From positions 1-64,000 of the forward strand of contig JAGTQB010000002.1 of the NCBI GenBank assembly GCA_018396995.1: a stretch of 64,000 bases of DNA. The letters are read 5' to 3'. Positions 39,091 to 48,083 of this stretch are shown here, piece after piece (position 1 is the stretch's first letter; every line of letters starts with the position of its first letter). The position numbers were made by a program, and so were the translations under genes. This stretch comes from Candidatus Bathyarchaeota archaeon. Lineage in GTDB: Archaea > Thermoproteota > Bathyarchaeia > Bathyarchaeales > DTEX01. The notes under the pieces are model-generated. The model worked only from the letters and a program-made list of their open reading frames with translations, did no database searches and was not told the origin of the DNA.

Positions 39091-40218
39091 ATGCCGGAGA
39101 AAGTTTATATTGGGCCTTACAGACCACAGCTGGTTGAGCCTGAACGTTTTGAGCTCCTTGTTGAGGGAGACAGGATAATTGATGCTAAGATGGAGCTCGG
39201 TTACATGCATAGGGGCATAGAGAAATTATTTACCACGAGAACATATATGCAGAACTTAGCTTTGGCTGAAAGGATATGCGGGATATGCAGCGGAGTACAT
39301 ACCCTATGTTATGCGCAGACGGTTGAAAGATTGATGGGCGTAGATGTCCCAGAGAGGGCGAGGTACCTAAGATGCATATATATGGAGCTTGAGCGCCTAC
39401 ACAGCCATTATCTATGGTTCGGAATACTGGCCCATAGCCTACATGAGCATGAAATCTTCGCAAAAATAATGGGTGAGAGGGAGATAATTCAAGACTTATT
39501 CGAATACTTAACAGGAAACAGGATTAACTATGCGATAAACACCATTGGCGGTGTGCGTAGGGATATAACGCCGGAGAAGGCTGAGAAGATACGTAAAGTC
39601 TTAAAGACGCTTAGGTCCCTCTCAGACTACATAATGTCGCTACTAGACGATAATGGGGTCCTCACGAAGAAGACTAAAGGTGTAGGCGTGCTACCAAGGG
39701 ATAAAGCCATAGAGGTCGGTGCGGTAGGCCCAGTTTTAAGAGCCTCCGGAGTTACTAGCGACGTAAGAAAAGATGATCCATATGCAGCATATGATAAACT
39801 TAACTTCGAAGTCATTGTTGAGAAGGATGGAGACCTCCGCGCCAAATCTCTTGTTAGGGCTAGAGAGACGTATGAGAGCATGAAAATTATTGAGCAAGCC
39901 TTAGATAATCTCCCATCGGGTGATATAGCCGCAAAGCCTGGAGAGCCTAAGGTTGGCGAGGAGATAGGCAGGACAGAAGCTCCGAGGGGCGAGCTAATAT
40001 ATTACATTAAGTCTAATGGCACAAATATTCCAGAGAGAGTTAAGGTTCGCACCCCCTCATACGCCAATAACTTCGCCATCCTTGCAATGCTCCGCGGCGA
40101 GTACCTTAAAAACGCTAGGGCAGTGATAGAGAGCATTGATCCATGCTTCGCATGCACGGACCGTGTGGTGGTTGTTGATGCTAGGACTGGTGTAAGGAGG
40201 ATTATGAATTTAAAGTAG
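39091..40218 (+). CDS. [NiFe]-hydrogenase large subunit, group 4/NuoD-like
   Basis: GYMHRGIEKLF; N-terminal Ni ligands RICGICSGVHT; C-terminal ligands DPCFACTDR plus C-terminal extension. Confidence 0.92.
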   Translation: MPEKVYIGPYRPQLVEPERFELLVEGDRIIDAKMELGYMHRGIEKLFTTRTYMQNLALAERICGICSGVHTLCYAQTVERLMGVDVPERARYLRCIYMELERLHSHYLWFGILAHSLHEHEIFAKIMGEREIIQDLFEYLTGNRINYAINTIGGVRRDITPEKAEKIRKVLKTLRSLSDYIMSLLDDNGVLTKKTKGVGVLPRDKAIEVGAVGPVLRASGVTSDVRKDDPYAAYDKLNFEVIVEKDGDLRAKSLVRARETYESMKIIEQALDNLPSGDIAAKPGEPKVGEEIGRTEAPRGELIYYIKSNGTNIPERVKVRTPSYANNFAILAMLRGEYLKNARAVIESIDPCFACTDRVVVVDARTGVRRIMNLK

Positions 40219-40234
40219 TTGGGGGTGAAGTTTA

Positions 40235-41143
40235 ATGGATAAGATTTCTGTTTATCGTTTCTTATCTGCTGGCTGTAATGCGTGCGATGTGGAGGTTCTT
40301 GAGTGCCTTGCCCCGCGTTATGGTCTTGCTAGCCTTGGCGTTGAGGTTGTTGAGGAGCCTGAGAAAGCAAATGTTCTAATTTTGACTGGTGCTGGAACAG
40401 TTAAGGGTAGGGAGGCGCTTCTAGAGGTATACGAAAAGATAAATCCACCGAAGATAGTTATTGCTGTTGGAAACTGCTCGATAACAAAGAACATCTTCGA
40501 TAAGGGTTATCCAATAATTGGCCCCCTAAATAAGCTTATTCCAGTCAACTATTATATTCCCGGGTGCCCGCCTAGACCGCAGGCGATAATTAAGGCTGTA
40601 GCCGATATACTTGGCGTGAAGATTGAGGAGAGGGAGGAGTGGTGGCAAACTCCAGAGGGCTTTCGTGGTAGGCACGAAATAGATAGAGAGAAATGTATTG
40701 GATGTGGGGCATGCGCCCAAATATGTACTGCCGACGCAATAGAAGTTATTGACGGCCCAGAGAAGAGGATAATCAAGGTCAATTATGTGCATTGTACTTT
40801 CTGCGCCTTCTGCCAAGATGAGTGCCCCACAAAGGCGCTGAAACTCACAGGAGCATATCATTTATTGACAAATGATCTCCAAAAGGCTAGGGTTGAGAAC
40901 GAGGTTAACCTACTTACCTGCGCTATATGCGGGGGGACATTCTTCCCGGAGAAGCAGATAGATTGGGCGCTAAAGCGTATTGTCGAGGAGAAGGCTCCAA
41001 TATACAGAGACTTCAGCAGCGAAATTTTAGATGCCGTTAAAATATGCACTAATTGTAGAAGAAGTGTGGAGAGTATTAAGAAGGCGAAAAGACTTCTAAC
41101 TAAGCTCTCGGAAAAAGCTAGGGCTACAGTGCTCCGGAAATAG
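40235..41143 (+). CDS. [NiFe]-hydrogenase small subunit (NuoB-like) with two 4Fe-4S motifs
   Basis: AGCNACDVEVLECLAPRYGL; GNCSITKNIF; YIPGCPPRPQAI; then CIGCGACAQICTADAI and CTFCAFCQDECPTKAL. Confidence 0.92.
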   Translation: MDKISVYRFLSAGCNACDVEVLECLAPRYGLASLGVEVVEEPEKANVLILTGAGTVKGREALLEVYEKINPPKIVIAVGNCSITKNIFDKGYPIIGPLNKLIPVNYYIPGCPPRPQAIIKAVADILGVKIEEREEWWQTPEGFRGRHEIDREKCIGCGACAQICTADAIEVIDGPEKRIIKVNYVHCTFCAFCQDECPTKALKLTGAYHLLTNDLQKARVENEVNLLTCAICGGTFFPEKQIDWALKRIVEEKAPIYRDFSSEILDAVKICTNCRRSVESIKKAKRLLTKLSEKARATVLRK

Positions 41144-41217
41144 ACATATTTTTATCTTACCCCTTCCTTTCTATCTCTTTAAAAGAGGATGAGGTCTCCT
41201 GTTAAGGAGGATTAAGG

Positions 41218-41763
41218 TTGGCTGAGGAGAGCATATCCATCTCTTCCAAAATAGATCCGAAGTTTAGGTATGAAGTTATTAGGATGCCTGGTGGAGAAAA
41301 GCTTCTGCAATGCTTTCAGTGTGGGACATGTACATCTGATTGCCCAGTTGCAAGGTTTAGTGATAAATATAGGCCGAGAAAGATTATTAGGATGGCTCAG
41401 CTCGGCCTGAGGGAGAAGGTTTTAAGCAGTGACTTCCTATGGCTATGTGCCTCATGCTTCACGTGTACTGATAGATGCCCACAAGGGGTTGAGGTTGCAA
41501 GTGTAATAAGGGTTCTAAAGAACATGGCTGCTGCCGAGGGGCGGATACCAGAAGTATTTAAGGTTCTTCTAAGCAATCTAATTAAAACTGGCTACATATA
41601 TGAGATTCCAGAGTCGAGGATTAAGAAGCGCGAGTCTCTAGGTCTACCACCCCTACCAAAGGTTAACATTGAAGGCTTAAATAAATCGCTGCAGGGCATG
41701 AGTATTGAGAGTTTCCTTAAAGGGGTTTCTGAGAAAGGTAGGGAGGCTAAGTTGTGGGTATGA
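41218..41763 (+). CDS. Heterodisulfide reductase subunit C-like protein
   Basis: LLQCFQCGTCTSDCPVARFSDKYRPRKIIRMAQLGLREKVLSSDFLWLCASCFTCTDRCPQGVEVASV. Confidence 0.93.
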   Translation: MAEESISISSKIDPKFRYEVIRMPGGEKLLQCFQCGTCTSDCPVARFSDKYRPRKIIRMAQLGLREKVLSSDFLWLCASCFTCTDRCPQGVEVASVIRVLKNMAAAEGRIPEVFKVLLSNLIKTGYIYEIPESRIKKRESLGLPPLPKVNIEGLNKSLQGMSIESFLKGVSEKGREAKLWV

Positions 41764-42632
41764 GCCAGAAATACCTGTTTTATTTGGGGTGCGCCATACC
41801 TTACAGGGTCTCGTCATATGAGGTTTCTGCTAGAAAAGTTTTGGAGAAGTTAGGTGTGGAGTTAGTCGAGATGCCGGAGTTTAATTGCTGTGGTCTCCCA
41901 CTTGAACCATTAAGCCATGAGCTAATGTTAATCTTATCTGCGAGGAACCTTGCTGTAGCGGAGCAAACGGGATTAAACATTTTAACTCTCTGTCCAGGAT
42001 GCTTCAGTACGCTAAGGAAGACTGGTAAGACGCTTAAGGAGAATAAAGCTCTTAAAGAAGAGATTAATAGGCATCTAAAGGAATCCGGCTTAGAATTTAA
42101 GGGAGGCATTGAGGTTAAGCATATCTCCCAAGTCTTAGTTGAAGACATTGGTCTCGATAAAATTAAAAAGGCAATTGTTAAGCCATTGAGAAATCTTAAG
42201 CTCGCAGGACATAGCGGATGCCACCTCTCAAGACCGAAGAAGTATATTGGGTTTGAGGATCCCGAGAACCCAAGAGTTCTGAAGATGCTTATTAGCGTAA
42301 CTGGAGCGAAGCCAGTAGAGTATTTAGGCGAGACGGAGTGTTGCGGCTCAACGATAGCCGCCCTAGATGACAAGGTTTCGCTGTCATTAGTTAGAGAGAA
42401 GCTCCTCCATGTCAAGGAAGCTGGCGCCGATGCGCTGATAACAATTTGCCCAGCTTGTCACATGATGTATGAGGCTAATCAGATACGAGCTGAGAAAATG
42501 TTTGGTGAGAAATACGGTATTCCGGTGCTGCATTATACGCAGCTCCTCGGCCTGGCAATGGGTATGCAACCGGGGGAGCTAGGATTCGATGAGCTACGGG
42601 TTAAGCCCACAAAAATCCTAGAGAAGATTTAA
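41754..42632 (+). CDS. Heterodisulfide reductase subunit B-like protein (second copy)
   Basis: FYLGCAIPYRVSSYEVSARKVLEKLGVELVEMPEFNCCGLPLEPL; CPGCFSTL; SGCHL; ECCGSTIAALD; ICPACHMMYEANQ. Confidence 0.93.
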   Translation: MGMSQKYLFYLGCAIPYRVSSYEVSARKVLEKLGVELVEMPEFNCCGLPLEPLSHELMLILSARNLAVAEQTGLNILTLCPGCFSTLRKTGKTLKENKALKEEINRHLKESGLEFKGGIEVKHISQVLVEDIGLDKIKKAIVKPLRNLKLAGHSGCHLSRPKKYIGFEDPENPRVLKMLISVTGAKPVEYLGETECCGSTIAALDDKVSLSLVREKLLHVKEAGADALITICPACHMMYEANQIRAEKMFGEKYGIPVLHYTQLLGLAMGMQPGELGFDELRVKPTKILEKI

Positions 42633-42697
42633 GCGTCTAAAAAATAACATCTTCACTAACATTATTTTTATGAAGCATAATTATAGAGAATTGTGTT

Positions 42698-44980
42698 ATG
42701 CGTTTAAAGATAATTGTTTCTGGCATTGTTCAGGGGGTTGGTTTCCGCCCCTTCATATATAGAACTGCTGTTAAGAACCGCTTGAAGGGTTATGTTAGGA
42801 ATAGAGGGGACTCGTGTGTAGAAATAGTTGTTGATGGCGGGGACGAAGATATAAAAAGATTTCTAAGAGATCTTATTGAGAAGAAACCTCCGTTAGCCAG
42901 GATTTATGAGGTTATAACTACGCCCATTGAATCCACTGGGGAAAATTACGAGGACTTTAAAATATATAGGAGTTCTGATGAAGCGGAGTTATCTGGCTCG
43001 GTTATACCCCCAGACATAGCTATATGCGACGAGTGTCTTATGGAGATGCGTGATCCATCAAACCCAAGATACGATTACTTCTTCATAACATGCGTAAACT
43101 GTGGGCCTAGATATACGATCATAGAAGATGTCCCATATGATAGGGAGAACACCACGATGCGGGACTTCCAAATGTGCGGCTTCTGTAAGTCGGAGTACAT
43201 GGATCCCATAAACAGGAGGTTCCACGCGCAAACCGTCGCATGTCCGAGGTGTGGCCCAAGGGCATATTTACTGGATGCTAATGGTGGCATTGTTGAGTGT
43301 AGGGATCCAATTAGGGAAGCTGGTAGGCTCATTTCTGAGGGGTGTATTATTGCGGTTAAAGGTTATGGAGGCTTCCATATAGCTGCCTCAACCCTTCTCG
43401 ATGAGCCGCTTAAGAGATTAAGGGCTGCAAAGCATAGGAGGCAGAAACCATTCGCTATAATGGCTAGGAGCTTAGAGGCTGTGAAGAGCTTTGCTAAGGT
43501 AAGCTCCTGGGAGGAGAAGGTATTAACATCCTATGAGCGCCCAATAGTTTTGTTAGAGAAAGGCGAAAACTACTATTTATCTGAGCTTATTTCTCCGGGC
43601 CTACATAATGTTGGTGTAATGTTACCCTATACTGGATTACATTACATGCTGTTTGACTGGGTTAAAGATCCGGCTTTTGTCATGACCAGCGCCAACCCGC
43701 CAAACCAGCCGATAATTAAAGATGATGATGAAGCCCTAAGGAAGTTACGCGGCCTAGTAGACTATTTTCTAATGCATAATAGGCGTATAGCCCATAGGTG
43801 TGACGACTCGGTTTTACGCTTGCATGGATATAAGCCAGTCTTTATAAGGAGGTCGAGGGGTTATGCACCGGAGCCGATTAGGCTGAGACTTAAGGCTAGG
43901 AGCTCCGCACTCGGGCTTGGGGGCGAAAAGAATAATACTGCGTGTCTCGTGGTTGGCGATAAAGCCTTCCTCTCGCAGCATATAGGTGACGTTGAGAACC
44001 TTGAGACTCTAGTGTTCCTTGAGTCCGCATCCAAGAGACTTATGCGCTTAACGAATAGTAATGTTGATGTGGTTGCATGCGACCTACACCCAAAGTTCGC
44101 CACCACAATGCTGGCTAGTAGACTCTCTGAGGAGTATGGCTGCAGGGTTCTTCAGGTTCAGCATCACTACGCCCATACAGCCGCCTTGTTAGCTGAACAT
44201 GGGCTAAATGAGATTATAGCCATATGCTGTGATGGCTATGGATACGGTTTGGATGGAGGTGCGTGGGGCGGAGAAATAATATTCGGCTCGCTCAATCCGC
44301 TGGAGTTTAAGCGACTGGGCCATCTAGAGGAGCAGCCACTGCTTGGAGGGGATATGGCAACAAGATACCCTATTAGGGTTGCAGCTGGCATACTATATAA
44401 GCGCGTGGATATAGAAGAATGGCTTATGGAGAACAGTATTAATTTGCCCCATGGGCTTAGAGAGGCGCAGCTCATACTCTCAAAGCTTAAGAGGGGTGAC
44501 GTTAGAATTAAGACAACCAGCTGTGGTAGAGTTCTGGATGCAGCCTCGGCAATTCTGGGAGTATGTTATGAAAGAACATATGAGGGTGAGCCTGCAATGA
44601 AGCTCGAGTCGGCGGCAATAAACGGTAGAAATGTTATTGAGCTTGAACCGCAAATCAGGGGGACAACATTAGAGACAACTAACATAATAGTCTCGCTATT
44701 CGAGGGAAGAAAGGTTTACTCTAGGAGGGATTTAGCCTACTCTATTCACTATTATTTGGCTAGGGGATTGGCTAAGCTGGCCGTTGATCTAGCGATAGAG
44801 TATGGTGTTAAGAGCATCGGCTTTACTGGGGGCGTCGCATGCAATCAAATAATTACTGACATTATGCGCAGTTTCATTGAGGAGAGCGGACTAAATTTTT
44901 TCGTTCACGAAGCCGTGCCACCCGGCGATGGTGGTTTATCATTTGGCCAAGCAATCGCGGCTGCTTTCTCTCAAGATTAA
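42698..44980 (+). CDS. hypF: Carbamoyltransferase HypF
   Basis: Acylphosphatase IVQGVGFRPFIYRTA; zinc motifs CDECLMEM...CVNCGPRYTI, CGFCKSEYMDPINRRFHAQTVACPRCGP; carbamoyltransferase C-terminus. Confidence 0.97.
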   Translation: MRLKIIVSGIVQGVGFRPFIYRTAVKNRLKGYVRNRGDSCVEIVVDGGDEDIKRFLRDLIEKKPPLARIYEVITTPIESTGENYEDFKIYRSSDEAELSGSVIPPDIAICDECLMEMRDPSNPRYDYFFITCVNCGPRYTIIEDVPYDRENTTMRDFQMCGFCKSEYMDPINRRFHAQTVACPRCGPRAYLLDANGGIVECRDPIREAGRLISEGCIIAVKGYGGFHIAASTLLDEPLKRLRAAKHRRQKPFAIMARSLEAVKSFAKVSSWEEKVLTSYERPIVLLEKGENYYLSELISPGLHNVGVMLPYTGLHYMLFDWVKDPAFVMTSANPPNQPIIKDDDEALRKLRGLVDYFLMHNRRIAHRCDDSVLRLHGYKPVFIRRSRGYAPEPIRLRLKARSSALGLGGEKNNTACLVVGDKAFLSQHIGDVENLETLVFLESASKRLMRLTNSNVDVVACDLHPKFATTMLASRLSEEYGCRVLQVQHHYAHTAALLAEHGLNEIIAICCDGYGYGLDGGAWGGEIIFGSLNPLEFKRLGHLEEQPLLGGDMATRYPIRVAAGILYKRVDIEEWLMENSINLPHGLREAQLILSKLKRGDVRIKTTSCGRVLDAASAILGVCYERTYEGEPAMKLESAAINGRNVIELEPQIRGTTLETTNIIVSLFEGRKVYSRRDLAYSIHYYLARGLAKLAVDLAIEYGVKSIGFTGGVACNQIITDIMRSFIEESGLNFFVHEAVPPGDGGLSFGQAIAAAFSQD

Positions 44981-44991
44981 ATTACTTTTCC

Positions 44992-45954
44992 CTATAAGCC
45001 TAGAATTTCCTCCTTAATGGCCCTATGGGTCTCCGAGATGGGTGCAACTGTATTCACGACATATATGTCCAGGAGATTGAAGAGGTTCATGAAGAACCTC
45101 CTTCTCAAATTCGTTTTCCGTTCATCTCTAACTAATAGATGTGGATTGCAAAAGTCGGAGTTCTCAACACATTTAAGGGCTTCGCTTGGTGATAGCCTGC
45201 TAAAGATTGTCTTATCCTCAGGATCACGCTTCAAAATTATGGCCTTTTTAAGGGTCGTCATCGGAATAATCTTTCCCCTCCCAACGATCCACCTAACATT
45301 TACTATGGCTCTACCCATAGAATCAAACTCGGCTTTATCAACCAGCCTCTTATACTCTCCCCAAATCTCTGCTACATCTGCCTGGATATAAAAGTTCTTT
45401 TCTGACGCAAATGCAAGAGCTTCTCCCCCCATTAAGCGCACAAAGAACCAGTCGTCTGAGACAGCGCGCACCCCTTTAAGTCTTAAAAGCCCATAGGTAT
45501 GCGTTGTTTTCCCCGTACCTGGTGGCGCCATTAGGCAGACCCCCTGCCCATCTATATCTATACATGCACCATGAACGGAGTTTATTCCATGCTCATCCTC
45601 CAGTATATCGCTCGCAACGCTAAGGGCTATCGATTTGACCCAACCATAGTAGTCCACGTTTATTAAGAAGGCTGTTTTAGAAAGCGGATCGTATAGAACC
45701 TGCATCCTCCCATCCGTCTCACTTGTAACTACTAGTCTACCATGGGAGCGAATGCTCGCTGACATGGGATAAAAGCTTTCCTCCCATCTCTCCTTCACAT
45801 GCCTTTCATCAGTGAGGAGCTTAATACAGCAACCATAAATGTCAGCCTTAACTTCATAGAGAAACCGGCCACTATACTTCTCCATTAATTTATCCTTCTC
45901 CTCAATCGAAATTAATTTAACCTCATACTTCACAAGAATCCCCAAAATACACAT
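44992..45954 (-). CDS. HPr kinase/phosphorylase-like P-loop protein
   Basis: SVHGACIDIDGQGVCLMAPPGTGKTTHTYGLLRLKGVRAVSDDWFFV; HprK/PEPCK-like P-loop layout. Confidence 0.6.
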   Translation of the reverse strand: MCILGILVKYEVKLISIEEKDKLMEKYSGRFLYEVKADIYGCCIKLLTDERHVKERWEESFYPMSASIRSHGRLVVTSETDGRMQVLYDPLSKTAFLINVDYYGWVKSIALSVASDILEDEHGINSVHGACIDIDGQGVCLMAPPGTGKTTHTYGLLRLKGVRAVSDDWFFVRLMGGEALAFASEKNFYIQADVAEIWGEYKRLVDKAEFDSMGRAIVNVRWIVGRGKIIPMTTLKKAIILKRDPEDKTIFSRLSPSEALKCVENSDFCNPHLLVRDERKTNLRRRFFMNLFNLLDIYVVNTVAPISETHRAIKEEILGL

Positions 45955-46065
45955 AAAATGCGGAAAATTAAAATGCTATGGCTGCGTGCACATAGGTTTA
46001 TGATAAAGAAGATGTGCTGGAAAGGTATTTATTCTCCGCGTCCCATATTCTGAAGAGATTGGAAG

Positions 46066-46299
46066 ATGTGCTTGGCTGTTCCAGCCAAGGTTATCGAGAT
46101 AAATGGTGATTTGGCTAAAGTTGATTTTGGCGGCGGGGTAATTAGGGAGGCAAACATATCGCTTGTAGATGCCAAAGTTGGCGATTATGTCCTCATCCAC
46201 GCAGGCTATGCAATACAAGTCTTAGACGAGGAAGAGGCTAAAGAGACCCTGAGACTATGGATGGAGATTCTAAAAGCTGAGGAAGGGATGAGAGAATAA
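46066..46299 (+). CDS. hypC: HypC/HybG/HupF family hydrogenase chaperone
   Basis: MCLAVPAKVIEINGDLAKVDFGG...VGDYVLIHAGYAIQVLDEEEA. Confidence 0.95.
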   Translation: MCLAVPAKVIEINGDLAKVDFGGGVIREANISLVDAKVGDYVLIHAGYAIQVLDEEEAKETLRLWMEILKAEEGMRE

Positions 46300-47396
46300 T
46301 GCTCCTTAAAGATTTTAGGGATCCATGGCTCGCTAAAAGGATAGTTGAAAAGATACATGAGATTTCTCCTAAAAAAGACGTGGTAAAAATTTGTCATGTA
46401 TGTGGGACTCATGAATGGACGATATCACATTACGGCATAAGAAGTCTATTGCCAAGTAACGTTGATGTTATTGCTGGCCCAGGCTGCCCGGTATGCATTG
46501 TCCCAGCTTCAGAAGTGGATGAGGCCATTGAGCTAGCGTTAAAGGGGGCAACTCTCATATGTTTTGGTGATGCAGCTAGGGTTCCGGGCTCACAGCTGTC
46601 TCTTATAGAGGCTAAAGCCAAGGGTGCTGATATCCAAATAGTTTATAGTGTTATGGATGCCGTGAAGGTGGCTGAGAAGGAGCCGAATAGAGAATTCGTC
46701 TTCTTTGCAATAGGCTTTGAGACGACGGCCCCCTTAACCGCTTATGAAGTGCTCAAAAAGCCTCCTAGAAACCTTAGTTTCCTAATATCTCATAGGCTTA
46801 TTCCACCAGCCATGGAGCTCATGCTAGGTATAGGTGACTTGCAAATAGATGCCTTTATAGCCCCGGGTCACGTCAGCACAATTATAGGGTTAGAGCCATA
46901 CGAGGTATTCCCGAAGGTTTATCGGATGCCGACAATCGTAGCTGGTTTCGAGCCGATAGATGTCCTCCTTGCAATATACATGGCCTTAAAACAGATTAAG
47001 AACCGCATAGCAATTCTAGAAAACGAGTATAAGCGGGCGGTAAAATGGGATGGCAATGTTAAGGCAAAGGAGCTTATAAAAAAGGCCTTTAAAGTCGTTA
47101 GCGGAAATTGGCGTGGTCTAGGCAGAATACCAGACTCAACATTGGCACTTAGGGAGGAATATTTGGAGTATGACGCCCATGAAAAGCATGGTGTTAGAAT
47201 TGAGAGGGGGATGGATATCCCCCCGGGGTGCCAATGCCACCTGGTTATAATAGGGAAGATAAAGCCAATAGAGTGCCCACTATTTATGAAGGCATGTACC
47301 CCCCAGAAACCAGTAGGGTCGTGCATGGTTGGAATAGAGGGAACATGTAGAATATGGGCTTCAGCCCGGCAAGAATTGAAGCCAAAGTTTATCTAA
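46299..47396 (+). CDS. hypD: Hydrogenase formation protein HypD
   Basis: VCGTHEWTISHYGIRSLLPSNVDVIAGPGCPVCIVP; PGHVSTIIG; CTPQKPVGSCMVGIEGTCRIW. Confidence 0.97.
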   Translation: MLLKDFRDPWLAKRIVEKIHEISPKKDVVKICHVCGTHEWTISHYGIRSLLPSNVDVIAGPGCPVCIVPASEVDEAIELALKGATLICFGDAARVPGSQLSLIEAKAKGADIQIVYSVMDAVKVAEKEPNREFVFFAIGFETTAPLTAYEVLKKPPRNLSFLISHRLIPPAMELMLGIGDLQIDAFIAPGHVSTIIGLEPYEVFPKVYRMPTIVAGFEPIDVLLAIYMALKQIKNRIAILENEYKRAVKWDGNVKAKELIKKAFKVVSGNWRGLGRIPDSTLALREEYLEYDAHEKHGVRIERGMDIPPGCQCHLVIIGKIKPIECPLFMKACTPQKPVGSCMVGIEGTCRIWASARQELKPKFI

Positions 47397-47449
47397 AGGT
47401 ATATTATTAAGGTTTAAATAAACCCCTTACAGTTGCATCAAAATTTCTG

Positions 47450-47974
47450 GTGATCCCTTTGGAGCTTGAGATTATTAATGCCAAGATGAACCCCCTAAGT
47501 GATGAAGATATTAGAGATATTGTTGAGATAGAGTGCCATCCATTGGTTAGGAAATGGCTTGTAGAGTACACGATTAAGGGATTTGAGGAGGAGCTTAGGG
47601 AGTACAAGGATTTCTTTAGTAAGCTACGCGGCAATGATAGGGTTGAGGTTTTGGTTGCAAAGATGAATAACCGGGTCGTTGGTTTCTTAGCCCTCTGGTG
47701 TGTTGATAATTGCGATGAGCAGGCAATGAGTATAGGGATAAGCGTTCACCCGGATTACTGGGGTAAAAATATAGCATCGACCCTCGTTAGGGAATCGATA
47801 AAGCTGGCTAAAAATAGGGGTGTGAAAAAGCTTATTATAGAGACTTTGGAGGAAAATGGTGCCATGAGACGAGTAGCGGAAAAACTTGGTTTCAAGCTTG
47901 AAACAGTTAGGAGGGGGATAATTTTTAAAGATGGTGTATGCCATAATGAGGTTGCTTATACGCTGAGGATATGA
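47450..47974 (+). CDS. GNAT-family N-acetyltransferase
   Basis: AMSIGISVHPDYWGKNIASTLVRESIKLAKNRGVKKLIIETLEENGAMRRVAEKLGFKLE. Confidence 0.87.
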   Translation: MIPLELEIINAKMNPLSDEDIRDIVEIECHPLVRKWLVEYTIKGFEEELREYKDFFSKLRGNDRVEVLVAKMNNRVVGFLALWCVDNCDEQAMSIGISVHPDYWGKNIASTLVRESIKLAKNRGVKKLIIETLEENGAMRRVAEKLGFKLETVRRGIIFKDGVCHNEVAYTLRI

Positions 47975-48039
47975 ACCACGGTAACTCTAAAAATGTTAAT
48001 AGAAAACTTTAATAGTTAGTGTATTTGGCATACATACTT

Positions 48040-48065
48040 ACTGTAGCACCATTTGGTGCTACAGT
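48040..48065. promoter_or_regulatory. Perfect 11-bp inverted repeat (actgtagcacc-attt-ggtgctacagt) upstream of the kamA-like gene
   Basis: Read directly; ends 18 nt before the annotated ATG at 48084. Confidence 0.75.
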
Positions 48066-48083
48066 GGGCGCGCGAAATAAAAT

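Noticed and set aside
41160-41215. Small TCCT-gtta-AGGA hairpin upstream of HdrC
   Set aside because: Short stem overlapping the ribosome-binding region; too weak to call an RNA element.
41801-42415. 204-aa minus-strand ORF
   Set aside because: Antisense to the clear HdrB gene; Ser/Leu/Phe-rich with no motifs.
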